From contig SEFT01000001.1 of NCBI GenBank assembly GCA_004144175.1, positions 62,001-126,000 on the forward strand: 64,000 nt of DNA, written 5' to 3'. Origin of the DNA: Sphingobacteriales bacterium. GTDB lineage: Bacteria > Bacteroidota > Bacteroidia > Chitinophagales > Chitinophagaceae. A program made the position numbers and the translations under genes. Numbering within the stretch: the first letter of the stretch is position 1; the number at the start of each line of letters is the position of its first letter. The notes under the pieces are model-generated. The model searched no databases and was not told the origin of the DNA. It saw only the letters and a list, made by a program, of their open reading frames with translations. Below are positions 8,576 to 17,400 of this stretch, piece after piece.

Positions 8576-9658
8576 TTATTTGTATACTTTAACCGAGCAA
8601 GTATAGACTTCCAGCTTTTGTACCTGCTGTTCGCGGTTTAGCTTTCCTAGCTTGTTAACCTTAGGCAGGCGTATGTTGTGGCCGTGGATGTTAGAAACCA
8701 AGTCGAGCAGTGCTTTAGAGGTGACTGCATACGTAGTACCCGCCGATTCACTTTCCTTACCGGTGATCAGGCCAATCACGCTACCATCCTTATCGAGTAC
8801 AGGCGCACCACTTTGGCCGGGGTTAGCAGGCAGCTCCAGGCGATATTGTATAGAGTCGCCTCTAAAGCCATTTTTAGCACTGATGTAACCTTCGTTATAT
8901 ACGATGTCCTCCTGCGGAAAGCCAAGCGTATACACCCGTGATCCTAAACCTTTCTTAGAAGATGCAAATGTGTAAGGGATTTCTCCTTTACCAAAACGGA
9001 ACGACTTGTCTTCTACTGCCAATATCGCAATATCCGCCTTCTGGTCGAAGCCCACTACTGATGCTTTATAATACTGACCATCTCGGGTTTGGATATAAAC
9101 AGAGTCTGCACCTTCGGTTACGTGGTAGTTGGTTACCAGATAACCATCATTGCTCAGGGCAAAACCGGTACCGCCGTACTTGGCCGGTGCCAGGGCAGGC
9201 TTTTTCTGATCGTTTATATTGCTGATGATCTGGTTTTGAGAACGCTTGTATGTTTCCAGGTCGCGGCGCAGAAGGCTGTATTGAGAATTCATACGGCCGT
9301 TCATGTTGCGTACCGCCCACACAGTAGATAGTGAAGTAAGCAGCGCCATACCTGCTGCTATAGCCGCCGTGCGCCAATAGTGCGTCTTTAGCGGAATGGT
9401 ACGGCCCGTAGGCGTAACCACCGTTTCCTGAGGCTGGCTCTTCGCAGTTTCTTTATGAACATCCTGTAGCATAGCACGGAAGTTCTTGTGGCTGCCGCTA
9501 TCCTTCAGGGCGCGAAGCATATTTATGCTCTCCTGAAACTCTGCTTTATACACAGGGTCAGCAGCCATTTTTGCCTGCAATTGCGTTAGCTCATTGCCGG
9601 GTAGTGCACCCGATACATAAGCCTCAGCCAGATTCCATATGTTATTGTCGATAGACAT
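8576..9658 (-). CDS. Membrane-anchored anti-sigma-like protein fused to a trypsin-like protease
   Basis: A 360-residue protein. The N-terminal ~90 residues resemble the cytoplasmic part of Bacteroidota anti-sigma factors (an AEAYVSGALPGNEL-type opening, as in RskA/zinc-less ASD proteins). One membrane helix follows at about 96-116, then a short coiled stretch, then a periplasmic serine protease domain (about 160-325) with a full triad: His179 in TNYHV, Asp209 in KADIAIL and Ser283 in NPGQSGAPV. No PDZ domain is visible, unlike HtrA/DegP. The gene follows the ECF sigma gene by 8 bp, so it very likely controls that sigma factor. Whether the protease senses, or is released by, envelope stress is unknown. 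Confidence 0.8.
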   Translation of the reverse strand: MSIDNNIWNLAEAYVSGALPGNELTQLQAKMAADPVYKAEFQESINMLRALKDSGSHKNFRAMLQDVHKETAKSQPQETVVTPTGRTIPLKTHYWRTAAIAAGMALLTSLSTVWAVRNMNGRMNSQYSLLRRDLETYKRSQNQIISNINDQKKPALAPAKYGGTGFALSNDGYLVTNYHVTEGADSVYIQTRDGQYYKASVVGFDQKADIAILAVEDKSFRFGKGEIPYTFASSKKGLGSRVYTLGFPQEDIVYNEGYISAKNGFRGDSIQYRLELPANPGQSGAPVLDKDGSVIGLITGKESESAGTTYAVTSKALLDLVSNIHGHNIRLPKVNKLGKLNREQQVQKLEVYTCSVKVYK

Positions 9659-9666
9659 TCTATATT

Positions 9667-10233
9667 TTACTTTGCCTGTGCTCCAAAGAATAGTTTTCTA
9701 AGGCGCGTAAGGCATTTATATTTTTGGGTCTTGGCATTCTCCGAATTGGTATATCCAAAGTCTGCTGCTATATCCTGCATGCTCTTATCCTTGTGATAAA
9801 AAGCTTTAAGTAAAGAACTGCAAGGTTCACCCAATTTATCCAGAGCGGCATTCAGCTGCGTATAGTATGCTTCGCGTTCGCGATGCGCACTTATATCGCC
9901 ATCTGCTGCCCAGTCCATACGGTCATCCTGCCCGGCACTATCAGGCAGCCTTACGGGCATCTTCTGATACTGCTCTATCTTTTTATACCACAGATTCTTA
10001 CTGATAGCAAAAAGATAGGTGCCTATTTTACAAGTAAGCCTGAAATCTTCATTCTGGGCTTTCTCGTATAGTACTACCATAGCCTCCTGGTAAATGTCAG
10101 ATGCATCATCCTCGCTGCCATTGTTGCCTTTTATCCATTTGGTAATGGTGTTATAGTGCTGCCGGTATATCAATTCCGTTGCACTACGCTTACCGGCAGC
10201 CAGCTCCGTCAACAATTGCTCCTCTGTATGCAT
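9667..10233 (-). CDS. ECF RNA polymerase sigma factor
   Basis: A sigma-70 family factor of about 188 residues with region 2 (SDIYQEAMVVLYE, then an IGTYLFAISKNLWYKKI-like segment) and region 4 (SLLKAFYHKDKSMQDIAADFGY with TQKYKCLTRLRKLF). An in-frame GTG at 10245 would add four residues; the ATG at 10233 (MHTEEQLL) looks more natural. It is the first gene of a two-gene unit with the anti-sigma/protease gene, the usual sigma/anti-sigma order. The regulon is not known from the sequence. Confidence 0.9.
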   Translation of the reverse strand: MHTEEQLLTELAAGKRSATELIYRQHYNTITKWIKGNNGSEDDASDIYQEAMVVLYEKAQNEDFRLTCKIGTYLFAISKNLWYKKIEQYQKMPVRLPDSAGQDDRMDWAADGDISAHREREAYYTQLNAALDKLGEPCSSLLKAFYHKDKSMQDIAADFGYTNSENAKTQKYKCLTRLRKLFFGAQAK

Positions 10234-10270
10234 TGGGCTGTACACTTATTAATCCGATTTTTTTGAAAAA

Positions 10271-10280
10271 GTAACCCCTT
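10271..10280 (-). promoter_or_regulatory. Possible ECF -35-like element upstream of the sigma gene
   Basis: AAGGGGTTAC on the minus strand lies 38 bp before the sigma ATG. It shares the GGGGT core of the twin sites at 60176 and 61456, and an ATCGGATT sequence sits about one promoter spacing downstream. Autoregulation is a guess. Confidence 0.3.
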
Positions 10281-10488
10281 CTGAAAAAAAAATAATGTTA
10301 AAGCATTGCAAATGCGTGGTAATTGTAAAGGTACGCCGTAGCCAGAAGTTTTTTATGATTTTTTGTTGCTGATAATCAGCGTGTTATGTAGTTTTTAAAA
10401 CTTTTTTCACAAATTTTATGAAATGGCGGGTTACCTTTTTCTGTTTCGCGGATAAATGGGAAACACAGTCCAAAAAAAACTAACAATT

Positions 10489-10707
10489 ATGAAATTCGTA
10501 AAATTCGGAATCTTCGCACTGTCAATGGGTATGTTCATCGCTTCTTGCGGCGGTAGCGAAACTGAAACTACTGAAACAACTGACACAATGGCTACTGAAG
10601 TAGTTGCTCCAGCTCCAGAAGTTGCTCCAGCTACAGTTGATACAATGAGCGCTGCTCCTGTAACTGCTGACACAACTACTGCACCTGCTGCAACTCCAGC
10701 TCACTAA
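10489..10707 (+). CDS. Small Ala/Thr/Glu-rich lipoprotein
   Basis: A 72-residue product when started at the ATG at 10489, which gives a lipoprotein signal peptide with lipobox IASC at Cys22; an ATG at 10456 would put extra residues before the signal. The mature part (about 50 residues) is almost entirely Ala, Thr, Glu, Pro and Val, with repeated ETTE/APAPEVAPA/ADTTTAPAA-like runs and no aromatic residues, so it is probably disordered. A strong terminator follows, which supports a real, separately expressed gene. No function can be assigned; a small abundant envelope lipoprotein is plausible. Confidence 0.75.
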   Translation: MKFVKFGIFALSMGMFIASCGGSETETTETTDTMATEVVAPAPEVAPATVDTMSAAPVTADTTTAPAATPAH

Positions 10708-10727
10708 TCATTAGTGCAAAAATAAGT

Positions 10728-10761
10728 AAAAGCCATCCTGCGAAGGATGGCTTTTCTTTTT
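10728..10761 (+). terminator. Terminator of the small lipoprotein gene
   Basis: An 11-bp stem AAAAGCCATCC / GGATGGCTTTT (10728-10738 with 10745-10755) is followed by CTTTTTG. Confidence 0.85.
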
Positions 10762-10779
10762 GTGCTCACAAGTATAGTG

Positions 10780-10811
10780 CATAAAAGAAGCCGCCTTATA
10801 AGAAGGCGGCG
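10780..10811 (-). terminator. Terminator of rsmI
   Basis: GCCGCCTT / AAGGCGGC (10790-10797 with 10803-10810); on the minus strand it is followed by CTTCTTTTAT. It lies just past the rsmI stop codon. Confidence 0.7.
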
Positions 10812-10817
10812 TAGTAT

Positions 10818-11486
10818 CTATTCTTTACCGGCTATTATCAGGACAATTTCTCCCTTGGGTGGAGTTTTGTCGTAATGCGCGGCTAGCTCCGTTAGTGTGC
10901 CTTTCCTTGTTTCCTCAAACATCTTGGTAAGCTCCCTGCAAACTGCTGCCTGCCGGTCGGTACCCAGGTAGGTAGATAATTCTTTAAGCGTTTTCACCAG
11001 CCGGTGCGGAGATTCGTACAAAATAATAGTGCGTTCTTCCTCAGCCAGCTGCTTCATCAGGGTTTGCCGGCCTTTCTTTACCGGGATAAAACCTTCGAAT
11101 ACAAAACGGTTGCCGGGTATGCCCGATTGCACCAATGCAGGCACGAAAGCCGTAGCGCCGGGCAGGCATTCCACTGCAATACTATTCCTGATACACTCAC
11201 GCACCAGCAGAAATCCCGGATCAGAAATGCCCGGAGTGCCTGCATCGGTAATGAGCGCATAGGTTTTGCCTTGCTGTATCTGCTCTACAAGGTAGTTGAG
11301 CACCTTATGCTCGTTGTGCTGATGGTAGGGCGTAAGTTGCTTCTGTATGTTGTAGTGCTTCAGCAATACCGAGCTGGTACGGGTGTCTTCGCACAAAATG
11401 CCATCAGCCTGCTTCAATATCTCTACTGCCCGGTAGGTGATATCACCGAGGTTGCCAATAGGAGATGGTATGAGGTAAAGACGCAT
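10818..11486 (-). CDS. rsmI: 16S rRNA (cytidine-1402-2'-O)-methyltransferase
   Basis: A tetrapyrrole-methylase-fold enzyme that uses S-adenosylmethionine to methylate the 2'-OH of C1402 in 16S rRNA. At 222 residues it is the compact form. Family motifs are present: IPSPIGNLGDIT at the N-terminus, the EDTRTS block, and ITDAGTPGISDPG with the glycine-rich SAM-binding turn. The start at 11486 gives MRLYLIPSPIGN. It lies 8 bp downstream of purS on the same strand and ends the pssA-purS-rsmI run. Confidence 0.94.
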   Translation of the reverse strand: MRLYLIPSPIGNLGDITYRAVEILKQADGILCEDTRTSSVLLKHYNIQKQLTPYHQHNEHKVLNYLVEQIQQGKTYALITDAGTPGISDPGFLLVRECIRNSIAVECLPGATAFVPALVQSGIPGNRFVFEGFIPVKKGRQTLMKQLAEEERTIILYESPHRLVKTLKELSTYLGTDRQAAVCRELTKMFEETRKGTLTELAAHYDKTPPKGEIVLIIAGKE

Positions 11487-11494
11487 TCGCTGTA

Positions 11495-11746
11495 TTAAGC
11501 TTCAACAAGTGTAAAGTCGAAAGCTTCCATTACCTGGTTGGCCAATAGTTTTTTGCAGGCTTCCTGTGTCAGGCGCTCTGCTTCGTCTTTGCTTGCAGCT
11601 TCGATGTTCAGCGTAATGTGCTTACCTACACGTACATCCTGCACCTGCGATAGTCCCAGGTTGTGCAGGCTATTATTCACTGCTTTCCCTTGCGGGTCCA
11701 GCAGTTCTTTCAAAGGCATTACATTGATGTGAGCAGTGAATTTCAT
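11495..11746 (-). CDS. purS: Phosphoribosylformylglycinamidine synthase subunit PurS
   Basis: An 83-residue subunit of the three-part FGAM synthase of purine synthesis (PurS bridges PurL and PurQ). The pattern is typical: a beta-strand start MKFTAHINVMPLKELLDPQGKAV, the core LGLSQVQDVRVGKH, and the helical end with ACKKLLANQVME. The genes for PurL and PurQ are not in this window. It starts 2 bp after the pssA stop codon, so the two genes are probably co-transcribed; purN lies 34 kb away. Confidence 0.92.
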   Translation of the reverse strand: MKFTAHINVMPLKELLDPQGKAVNNSLHNLGLSQVQDVRVGKHITLNIEAASKDEAERLTQEACKKLLANQVMEAFDFTLVEA

Positions 11747-11748
11747 AT

Positions 11749-12525
11749 CTATTCTTCTATTTTATTTTCTTGTGGTTTGTAAACGAGTGACAATACCATA
11801 TACAGTACAAATACAAAGAGTACTGTAGCCCAACCTGCAATTGGTGCCAGCGCCACACCTGCGATGAGCAACACTATTTGCGGCCATATATGCTTTACGC
11901 TGAAATTTGAAGGTATTAATTTGATAAAGCGGATCTTAGACACCATAAGCCAGCTAAGCAATCCAATTATTACGTACAATATCCAGGCATTTTGCAGGAA
12001 AGCTCCTATACCCATTGGGTTGTACCAATTGATAAGCGGGAACGAGGCAATGAGCAAACCGGTAGCAGGTATAGGCATACCCATGAACGAGTTGCGTTGC
12101 ACATTGGCGGTAATGTTGAAGCGTGCAAGCCTCAGCGCGCCGCAACAGGCAATAAGAAAAGCCGGAGCCATGGCAAGCATGTTTGCATCAAGTGCATCTT
12201 GGCTGGTCATTTGGGATGCCCACAGCATTTTGAACAAGATCATCGAAGGGGCTACGCCGAATGATACCATATCGGCCAGTGAATCGAGGTCTTTACCGAT
12301 GGGAGAAAAAATATTAAGCTTCCGGGCTACGAAGCCATCCAATACATCGCATACCGCCGAAACCAATATGCAGATGCTGGCATAGTAGGCCTGCTCTGTA
12401 CCCGTTACCCAATAAGCGCCATCGCCATATTGGGTAAGGAAGGGTTGTGAATTAAGCACAAACACAATGGCTAGGCAACCTGAGACCAGGTTGGCTAGTG
12501 TGAGCAAATTAGGTAAATGCTTCAT
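11749..12525 (-). CDS. pssA: CDP-diacylglycerol-serine O-phosphatidyltransferase
   Basis: An inner-membrane enzyme making phosphatidylserine, the precursor of phosphatidylethanolamine. The 258-residue protein carries the CDP-alcohol phosphatidyltransferase signature DG-x2-AR-x8-G-x3-D-x3-D, seen here as DGFVAR...GKDLDSLAD, with about eight membrane segments. The N-terminal MKHLPNLLTLANLVSGC is typical of PssA. It is the first gene of the pssA-purS-rsmI cluster. No psd gene is seen nearby. Confidence 0.93.
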   Translation of the reverse strand: MKHLPNLLTLANLVSGCLAIVFVLNSQPFLTQYGDGAYWVTGTEQAYYASICILVSAVCDVLDGFVARKLNIFSPIGKDLDSLADMVSFGVAPSMILFKMLWASQMTSQDALDANMLAMAPAFLIACCGALRLARFNITANVQRNSFMGMPIPATGLLIASFPLINWYNPMGIGAFLQNAWILYVIIGLLSWLMVSKIRFIKLIPSNFSVKHIWPQIVLLIAGVALAPIAGWATVLFVFVLYMVLSLVYKPQENKIEE

Positions 12526-12598
12526 GTGGCATCAAAAGTAGCAATCTTACAGCAATGTGGAAAATCAATAAACATATAATGATTAACCTGAAATACAT

Positions 12599-12623
12599 AA
12601 GCCGGAACGATATGTCCCGGCTT
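12599..12623 (-). terminator. Probable terminator of the response regulator gene
   Basis: The stem AAGCCGG / CCGGCTT (12599-12605 with 12617-12623) lies past the regulator stop codon; the minus-strand flank TTATGTATTT is only moderately T-rich. Confidence 0.5.
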
Positions 12624-12649
12624 GTGCCATATGTAAAGTTTCAGATTTA

Positions 12650-13351
12650 TTATTCGGGTGCTACCAGCCTAAAGCCGTTACCGTGTATGTTCACGATCTC
12701 TACTCCGCTGTCGTTGCGCAGGTATTTGCGAAGCTTCGCTATGTAAACGTCCATACTGCGGCCATTGAAGTAGGTATCGCTACCCCAGATGCGCTTCAGT
12801 GCCGACTCTCTCGGTAGAAGATCATTCTTATATTCGCAAAGCATCAGCAGCAGTTCGTTTTCTTTTGGAGAAAGCGTCTGAGACTGCCCGTCGTGCTCCA
12901 GCGTACGCAGTCTGCTATTGAAGTGATAGCCGCCGATAGTGAACTCAACCTGGGCGTGCTGTTTTTCCTGCAGCTCCTGGTTACGTTTCAGTACCGCTTT
13001 TATTTTATGCAATAATACTTCGCTATCGAAAGGTTTGGTGATATAGTCATCCGCGCCCAGCTTATAACCGGTAAGGATATCGTCCTTCATGCTTTTAGCC
13101 GACAGGAAGAAAAGTGGCACTTCAGGATCAACGTTTCTGATCTCCTCTGCCAATGTGAATCCATCCATATTCGGCATCATTACGTCGAGCAGGCAGATGT
13201 CGAATTTTTCTCTTCTGAATGCCGCAAGGCCGAGGATACCATCCCTTGCCAGTTCTACTATAAAGTCATTAAGCTCGAGGTAATTCTTAAGTACTTGTCC
13301 GAAGTTCGTATCGTCTTCTACGAGCAGTATTTTAAACTTTTCTTTTTCCAT
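12650..13351 (-). CDS. OmpR/PhoB-family response regulator
   Basis: A 233-residue two-component regulator. The receiver domain (1-120) has the acidic pair ED in LLVEDD, the phospho-acceptor Asp56 in LLDVMMP, Ser84 and Lys106 in DDYITKPF. The C-terminal winged-helix DNA-binding domain (about 135-233) has the expected LSPKENELLLMLCEYKN and MDVYIAKLRKYL motifs. It resembles RprY of Bacteroides. No histidine kinase gene is adjacent; the kinase at 25068-26036 is an orphan too and could be its partner, but that is only inference. Confidence 0.93.
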   Translation of the reverse strand: MEKEKFKILLVEDDTNFGQVLKNYLELNDFIVELARDGILGLAAFRREKFDICLLDVMMPNMDGFTLAEEIRNVDPEVPLFFLSAKSMKDDILTGYKLGADDYITKPFDSEVLLHKIKAVLKRNQELQEKQHAQVEFTIGGYHFNSRLRTLEHDGQSQTLSPKENELLLMLCEYKNDLLPRESALKRIWGSDTYFNGRSMDVYIAKLRKYLRNDSGVEIVNIHGNGFRLVAPE

Positions 13352-13368
13352 CTATGATATATTAGTGC

Positions 13369-13376
13369 CAAATATA
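13369..13376 (-). promoter_or_regulatory. -7 box of the response regulator gene
   Basis: TATATTTG (minus strand) is a perfect TAnnTTTG match ending 17 bp before the ATG. No clear -33 element is visible. Confidence 0.45.
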
Positions 13377-13411
13377 ATAATGCAAGTTAGGTTTCTTCAC
13401 AGAAACTTTTG

Positions 13412-14461
13412 TTAAAAGCGCGGGCAATTTATTGTTCTTCTCGACCCCATTTGGCCATACAGCCCCTGATATATCACTGACATTTCAAATGCACCGTTGC
13501 CTTTATTTTCAACAGAAAGACTCGAAACCGTATAATCGTAGCTGAACATAAGTTTGGTATTTGCATACTCCATACCGGCAACCGCAATAACAGATTCCAT
13601 TACTCTATGATAAGCGCCCAAAATAAGCTGAGTCGGCCTTTCTTTAGGTCCGCCCAAATAAAACATGCCAAGGCCGCCTGCAACCGCCTGGTATGACTTA
13701 GCCTGGTAGGTAAAATACAGCGACGGATTTAACACAAACACCTCATTTATACGGAGTTGGGCATCAATATTGAGCGTCGGCCTCATGCTTAGCTTATTCT
13801 CTCCTGCGTTATTGCCCGTAGTGCTGTTGTAGAATGTTTCAGTAGGCTGGTTTACATGCGCCACACCGGCACCTACTTTAAAGTAGACCGCTTCGTTGGG
13901 AAAAAAGGCATAATTGACACCGGCACCCACATCAATAAAATTTGTTTTTATGATACCATCTTTCTCGCCATTTAGCTTTGTGGGGTCAAATCTAAATCCG
14001 TCCCATTGCATTCCGTAAGATAGCTTATTAAAATTCAGGCTTCGCTGTGAATAGCCAACAGACACGCCTCCTGATATCATACTGACCTCTGACAGGGATA
14101 AATGGTAAGCCATACACCCTTCGAAACGGGTAAGCGAAAGCTCGCCATCGCCCGCCTTATCGTTAAATATGGCCCCACCAATACCCAGCCAGTTGGAGTA
14201 GTCGTGGTTGCGGGCAACCTGAAAATCTCCGTATGCCGAGAAAGTATTGTATGGCACAATGCTGGACCATTGGCTGCGATAGTTACCACCCAGCCTGAAA
14301 TCCTTGTCGCTCATCAGCGAAGTATTGGCCGGGTTTAACAGCATGGGCGCATTATAGTATTGAGAGAAATGTATGCCTTGAGCAACCGAGCGTTCTGCAA
14401 TGGTACCCAGGCAACATGCAAGAACGCCTGCGATGATATATGAGCGTGTGCGTTTTTTCAT
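13412..14461 (-). CDS. PorP/SprF-family T9SS membrane protein
   Basis: A 349-residue outer-membrane beta-barrel protein with a signal peptide. The N-terminal block QGIHFSQYYNAPMLLNPANTS-like (FSQY...P..LNPA) is the hallmark of the PorP/SprF family, as is the GGNYRSQW motif. SprF is known to be needed for secretion or surface attachment of SprB, a cargo with a type B (gliding-associated) C-terminal domain. Here the gene lies 17 bp downstream of a huge type B cargo gene, so the two are very likely a dedicated cargo/partner pair. Confidence 0.9.
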   Translation of the reverse strand: MKKRTRSYIIAGVLACCLGTIAERSVAQGIHFSQYYNAPMLLNPANTSLMSDKDFRLGGNYRSQWSSIVPYNTFSAYGDFQVARNHDYSNWLGIGGAIFNDKAGDGELSLTRFEGCMAYHLSLSEVSMISGGVSVGYSQRSLNFNKLSYGMQWDGFRFDPTKLNGEKDGIIKTNFIDVGAGVNYAFFPNEAVYFKVGAGVAHVNQPTETFYNSTTGNNAGENKLSMRPTLNIDAQLRINEVFVLNPSLYFTYQAKSYQAVAGGLGMFYLGGPKERPTQLILGAYHRVMESVIAVAGMEYANTKLMFSYDYTVSSLSVENKGNGAFEMSVIYQGLYGQMGSRRTINCPRF

Positions 14462-14478
14462 AAGTGGTTATTTAGCGG

Positions 14479-17400
14479 TTATCTGATAAGGGTAACGTTG
14501 CCTTTTTTATTAAGTACGGTTCCGTCGATGAATGTAATATTCAGTGTATAGGCGTATGCTTCTACATCCTGTCCGGCACCGTTGTAGGTACCATCCCAGC
14601 CAATTGCTTGGTCTTTCGATTCGAAAATCTTCTTGCCCCAGCGATTATATATCCTGAACGTCATCTTATCGATCGCATATCCATATACAAAGAGTATGTC
14701 ATTTTTTCCATCGCCATTGGGGCTGAAGGCGGTTGGCACATCTGCTAATGGCTGCACATCAGCAGGCACCAGCTTGCATACCGTATCTACGCAGCCCTCA
14801 AGGCTGGCTACAACCAGGCATACCGTGTACTTGCCGGTACGTTTGTATTGCTTGGGTGCCGGGCTATGTTCGCTGCTACCCGTGTAATCACCAAAGTCCC
14901 ACTGGTACTTAACGGCACCTGTCGACATATTGGTAAATGTTGTGGGCTGATTCAGTTCTCCGTCTATGGGTGCAAAGAAGAACTCTGCGGTTGGCCCGGC
15001 CATCACTGTAAATGTTTTTTCTACAGAATCAATTTTGTTGCAACTCGTTTCATTAATGGCAAATAGCTTGATGGTATAGGTGCCTATACTGTCGTATTGA
15101 TGGATGCCTGCGGTACTTGTAGAAGAATCGCCATCTCCAAATGTCCATAAGTATCGGAGCGCTTTTCTGGAACGGTTTCCGAAAGCTATCGGAGTTTTTG
15201 TACATACCAGATCAGGCACATCAAGAATTGCCATTACGGAGTCGCTGGAAAGCTGTAACATTTTGCGAATGGTATCAGGAGAGTTACAAGCCGTGGAATC
15301 GATCATTACCATCGTTACCGTGTAAGTGCCCGCATTGGCAAATATGTGCTCCGGAGGCTGTACGCCATTGTAGGTAGTATTGTCTCCAAAATCCCAGAAG
15401 AATTTGGTGTAGGTCGTAGACCCCGGCGTTTTACTAAAAGTAGAAGTGTTTAGAAAAGTTGCTTTAAAAGGCGGGCAGTTCTGCACATTCTGGATATTAA
15501 AGTCGGCCTTTATCCGCATGGTATCTACCCGTATAGTCAAGGTTACCGTATCTCTTACTTTACAAGCATTGGGGTTTACAGCTATCATACGCACGCTATA
15601 GGTACCTACTCTTGTATACATATAGATGGGATTCGGTAGTGTACTTGATGCATTGCCATCGCCAAAAAGCCATTCGTAAGAGGATGCATTAGACGACGTA
15701 TTCTCGAACTGTACGGGATCTCCCAGGCATACAGTTGCATCGGGCCGGGCTTGTGCTATAGCATTAACTGCTCCAAGATTAAACTCCATTTTTAATGCGG
15801 CCAGGTTGCAGTTCGAGCTTCCGTTCTTAGGACTGTAACTGGTAGCTGTTGTTGGCATAGTAGTACCACCTCCGGCACCACACCCGCCACATATCGCCTG
15901 GTAGATGACACCGTCCTTATTGAATCTGCTGGTGCCGCCATCAACATGTTCGCTGCCATCAGCATCAGAACCTCCATAAAACCCTGCAAATAGCAGACCG
16001 GAGGCATTTCTGCCTAACGCAATAAAATAAAAATCGTCACCATCAGTAGTGCTTTTGAGTAGAGCAGGAGGTGTGGCTCCCATTAATACCGGCATGCCGT
16101 TCGTGTTTCCCTTTTCACCTGGGAAGTCATCACTGCCCCAGCCTGATATGTATACTTGCTGACAAGTGTCTACCAGAAATGCTACAGGTGAGATATTGGG
16201 GACATTTGCATTTACAGAGCCAAACACCGTAGAGTATATGACTGTCGAAAGGTCGTTATTCAGCTTCATTACAAACTGATTGGCTCCTGTATTGCTATAT
16301 GCCGCATTGATCACCGGGAAGTTTCCATTGGACTGACCCATCGTATAGACGTTGTTCTGGTCATCTATCTGTATGCCGTAGCACTGGTCGTAGGCGCTTG
16401 TGCCTATGTATGTAAGCCTTTCAAGCGGATATGTACCGCCATTCTGAAAACGTGCGATGTAACCATCGATATCACCTTGCCGGCCGTTTTGATAAACCGA
16501 CCCCGTAGACATACCATTGCTCAGCGTACCGCCTGAAACGAATATCTTACTTTCTGTCTTGTCTAAGGCTAATACATAGCATGCGTCGTCATCAGTTCCG
16601 CCAATATGGTTACTCCATAGCAGAGCGCTCAGATTATTGTTTAGCTTAAATACAACACCATCCTGCAGCCCTCTGTGCCCACCACCACTTTGCGTTGGGA
16701 AATCAGTTGATTTTGTTGATGCAGCCACGTATATATTACCTGCATTGTCGGTTATTACTTCGCTTCTGCCATCGTCGCCAAAATTATGTTTCAACGATCC
16801 TACCGTATTGGGGATATTGCTAATGTTGACACCATCATCATTGGAGCCTCCAATGTATGTTGACCCAATAAGCGCTGAACCGGCAGAGTTGAACTTGGTA
16901 ACAATAATATCAGCAGTGGGGCTACCACCGATATGATTGTAGGTTGCATCGTAAGCATTTAGTACAGGAAAATTATCTGAATAAGTTCTGCCAACTACTG
17001 TTAGATTCCCGGCATTGTCCACGACCATACTATGGGGCTGTTCGTTACTTTTACCTCCCAGGTAGGTAGAGTATATTAGCGCTGTACCCGTAGCATTAAA
17101 TTTGCTGATAGCAATATCGGTGGGCGTACCACCGCTACCACCTCCATAGGTGGCCTGGTATGCACCAAGTACAGGATAGCCATTAGCGACAGCAAATCCC
17201 CCTGCATATAGATTCCCCTGGTTGTCAAATGTAGCAGTGAAACCAAAGTTGTCGGCGCTGGAACCGGTAAATGTTGTAAAGATCATCGTCGGGTCTATTA
17301 CCAGCAATTGCGAGTGGTCGTATCCGTTCGGGAAAATATAAGTAACGAAGTTATCCCTCACCCGATATTTGCAGGAAACTTCTCTGCGTTCACCATCGAT

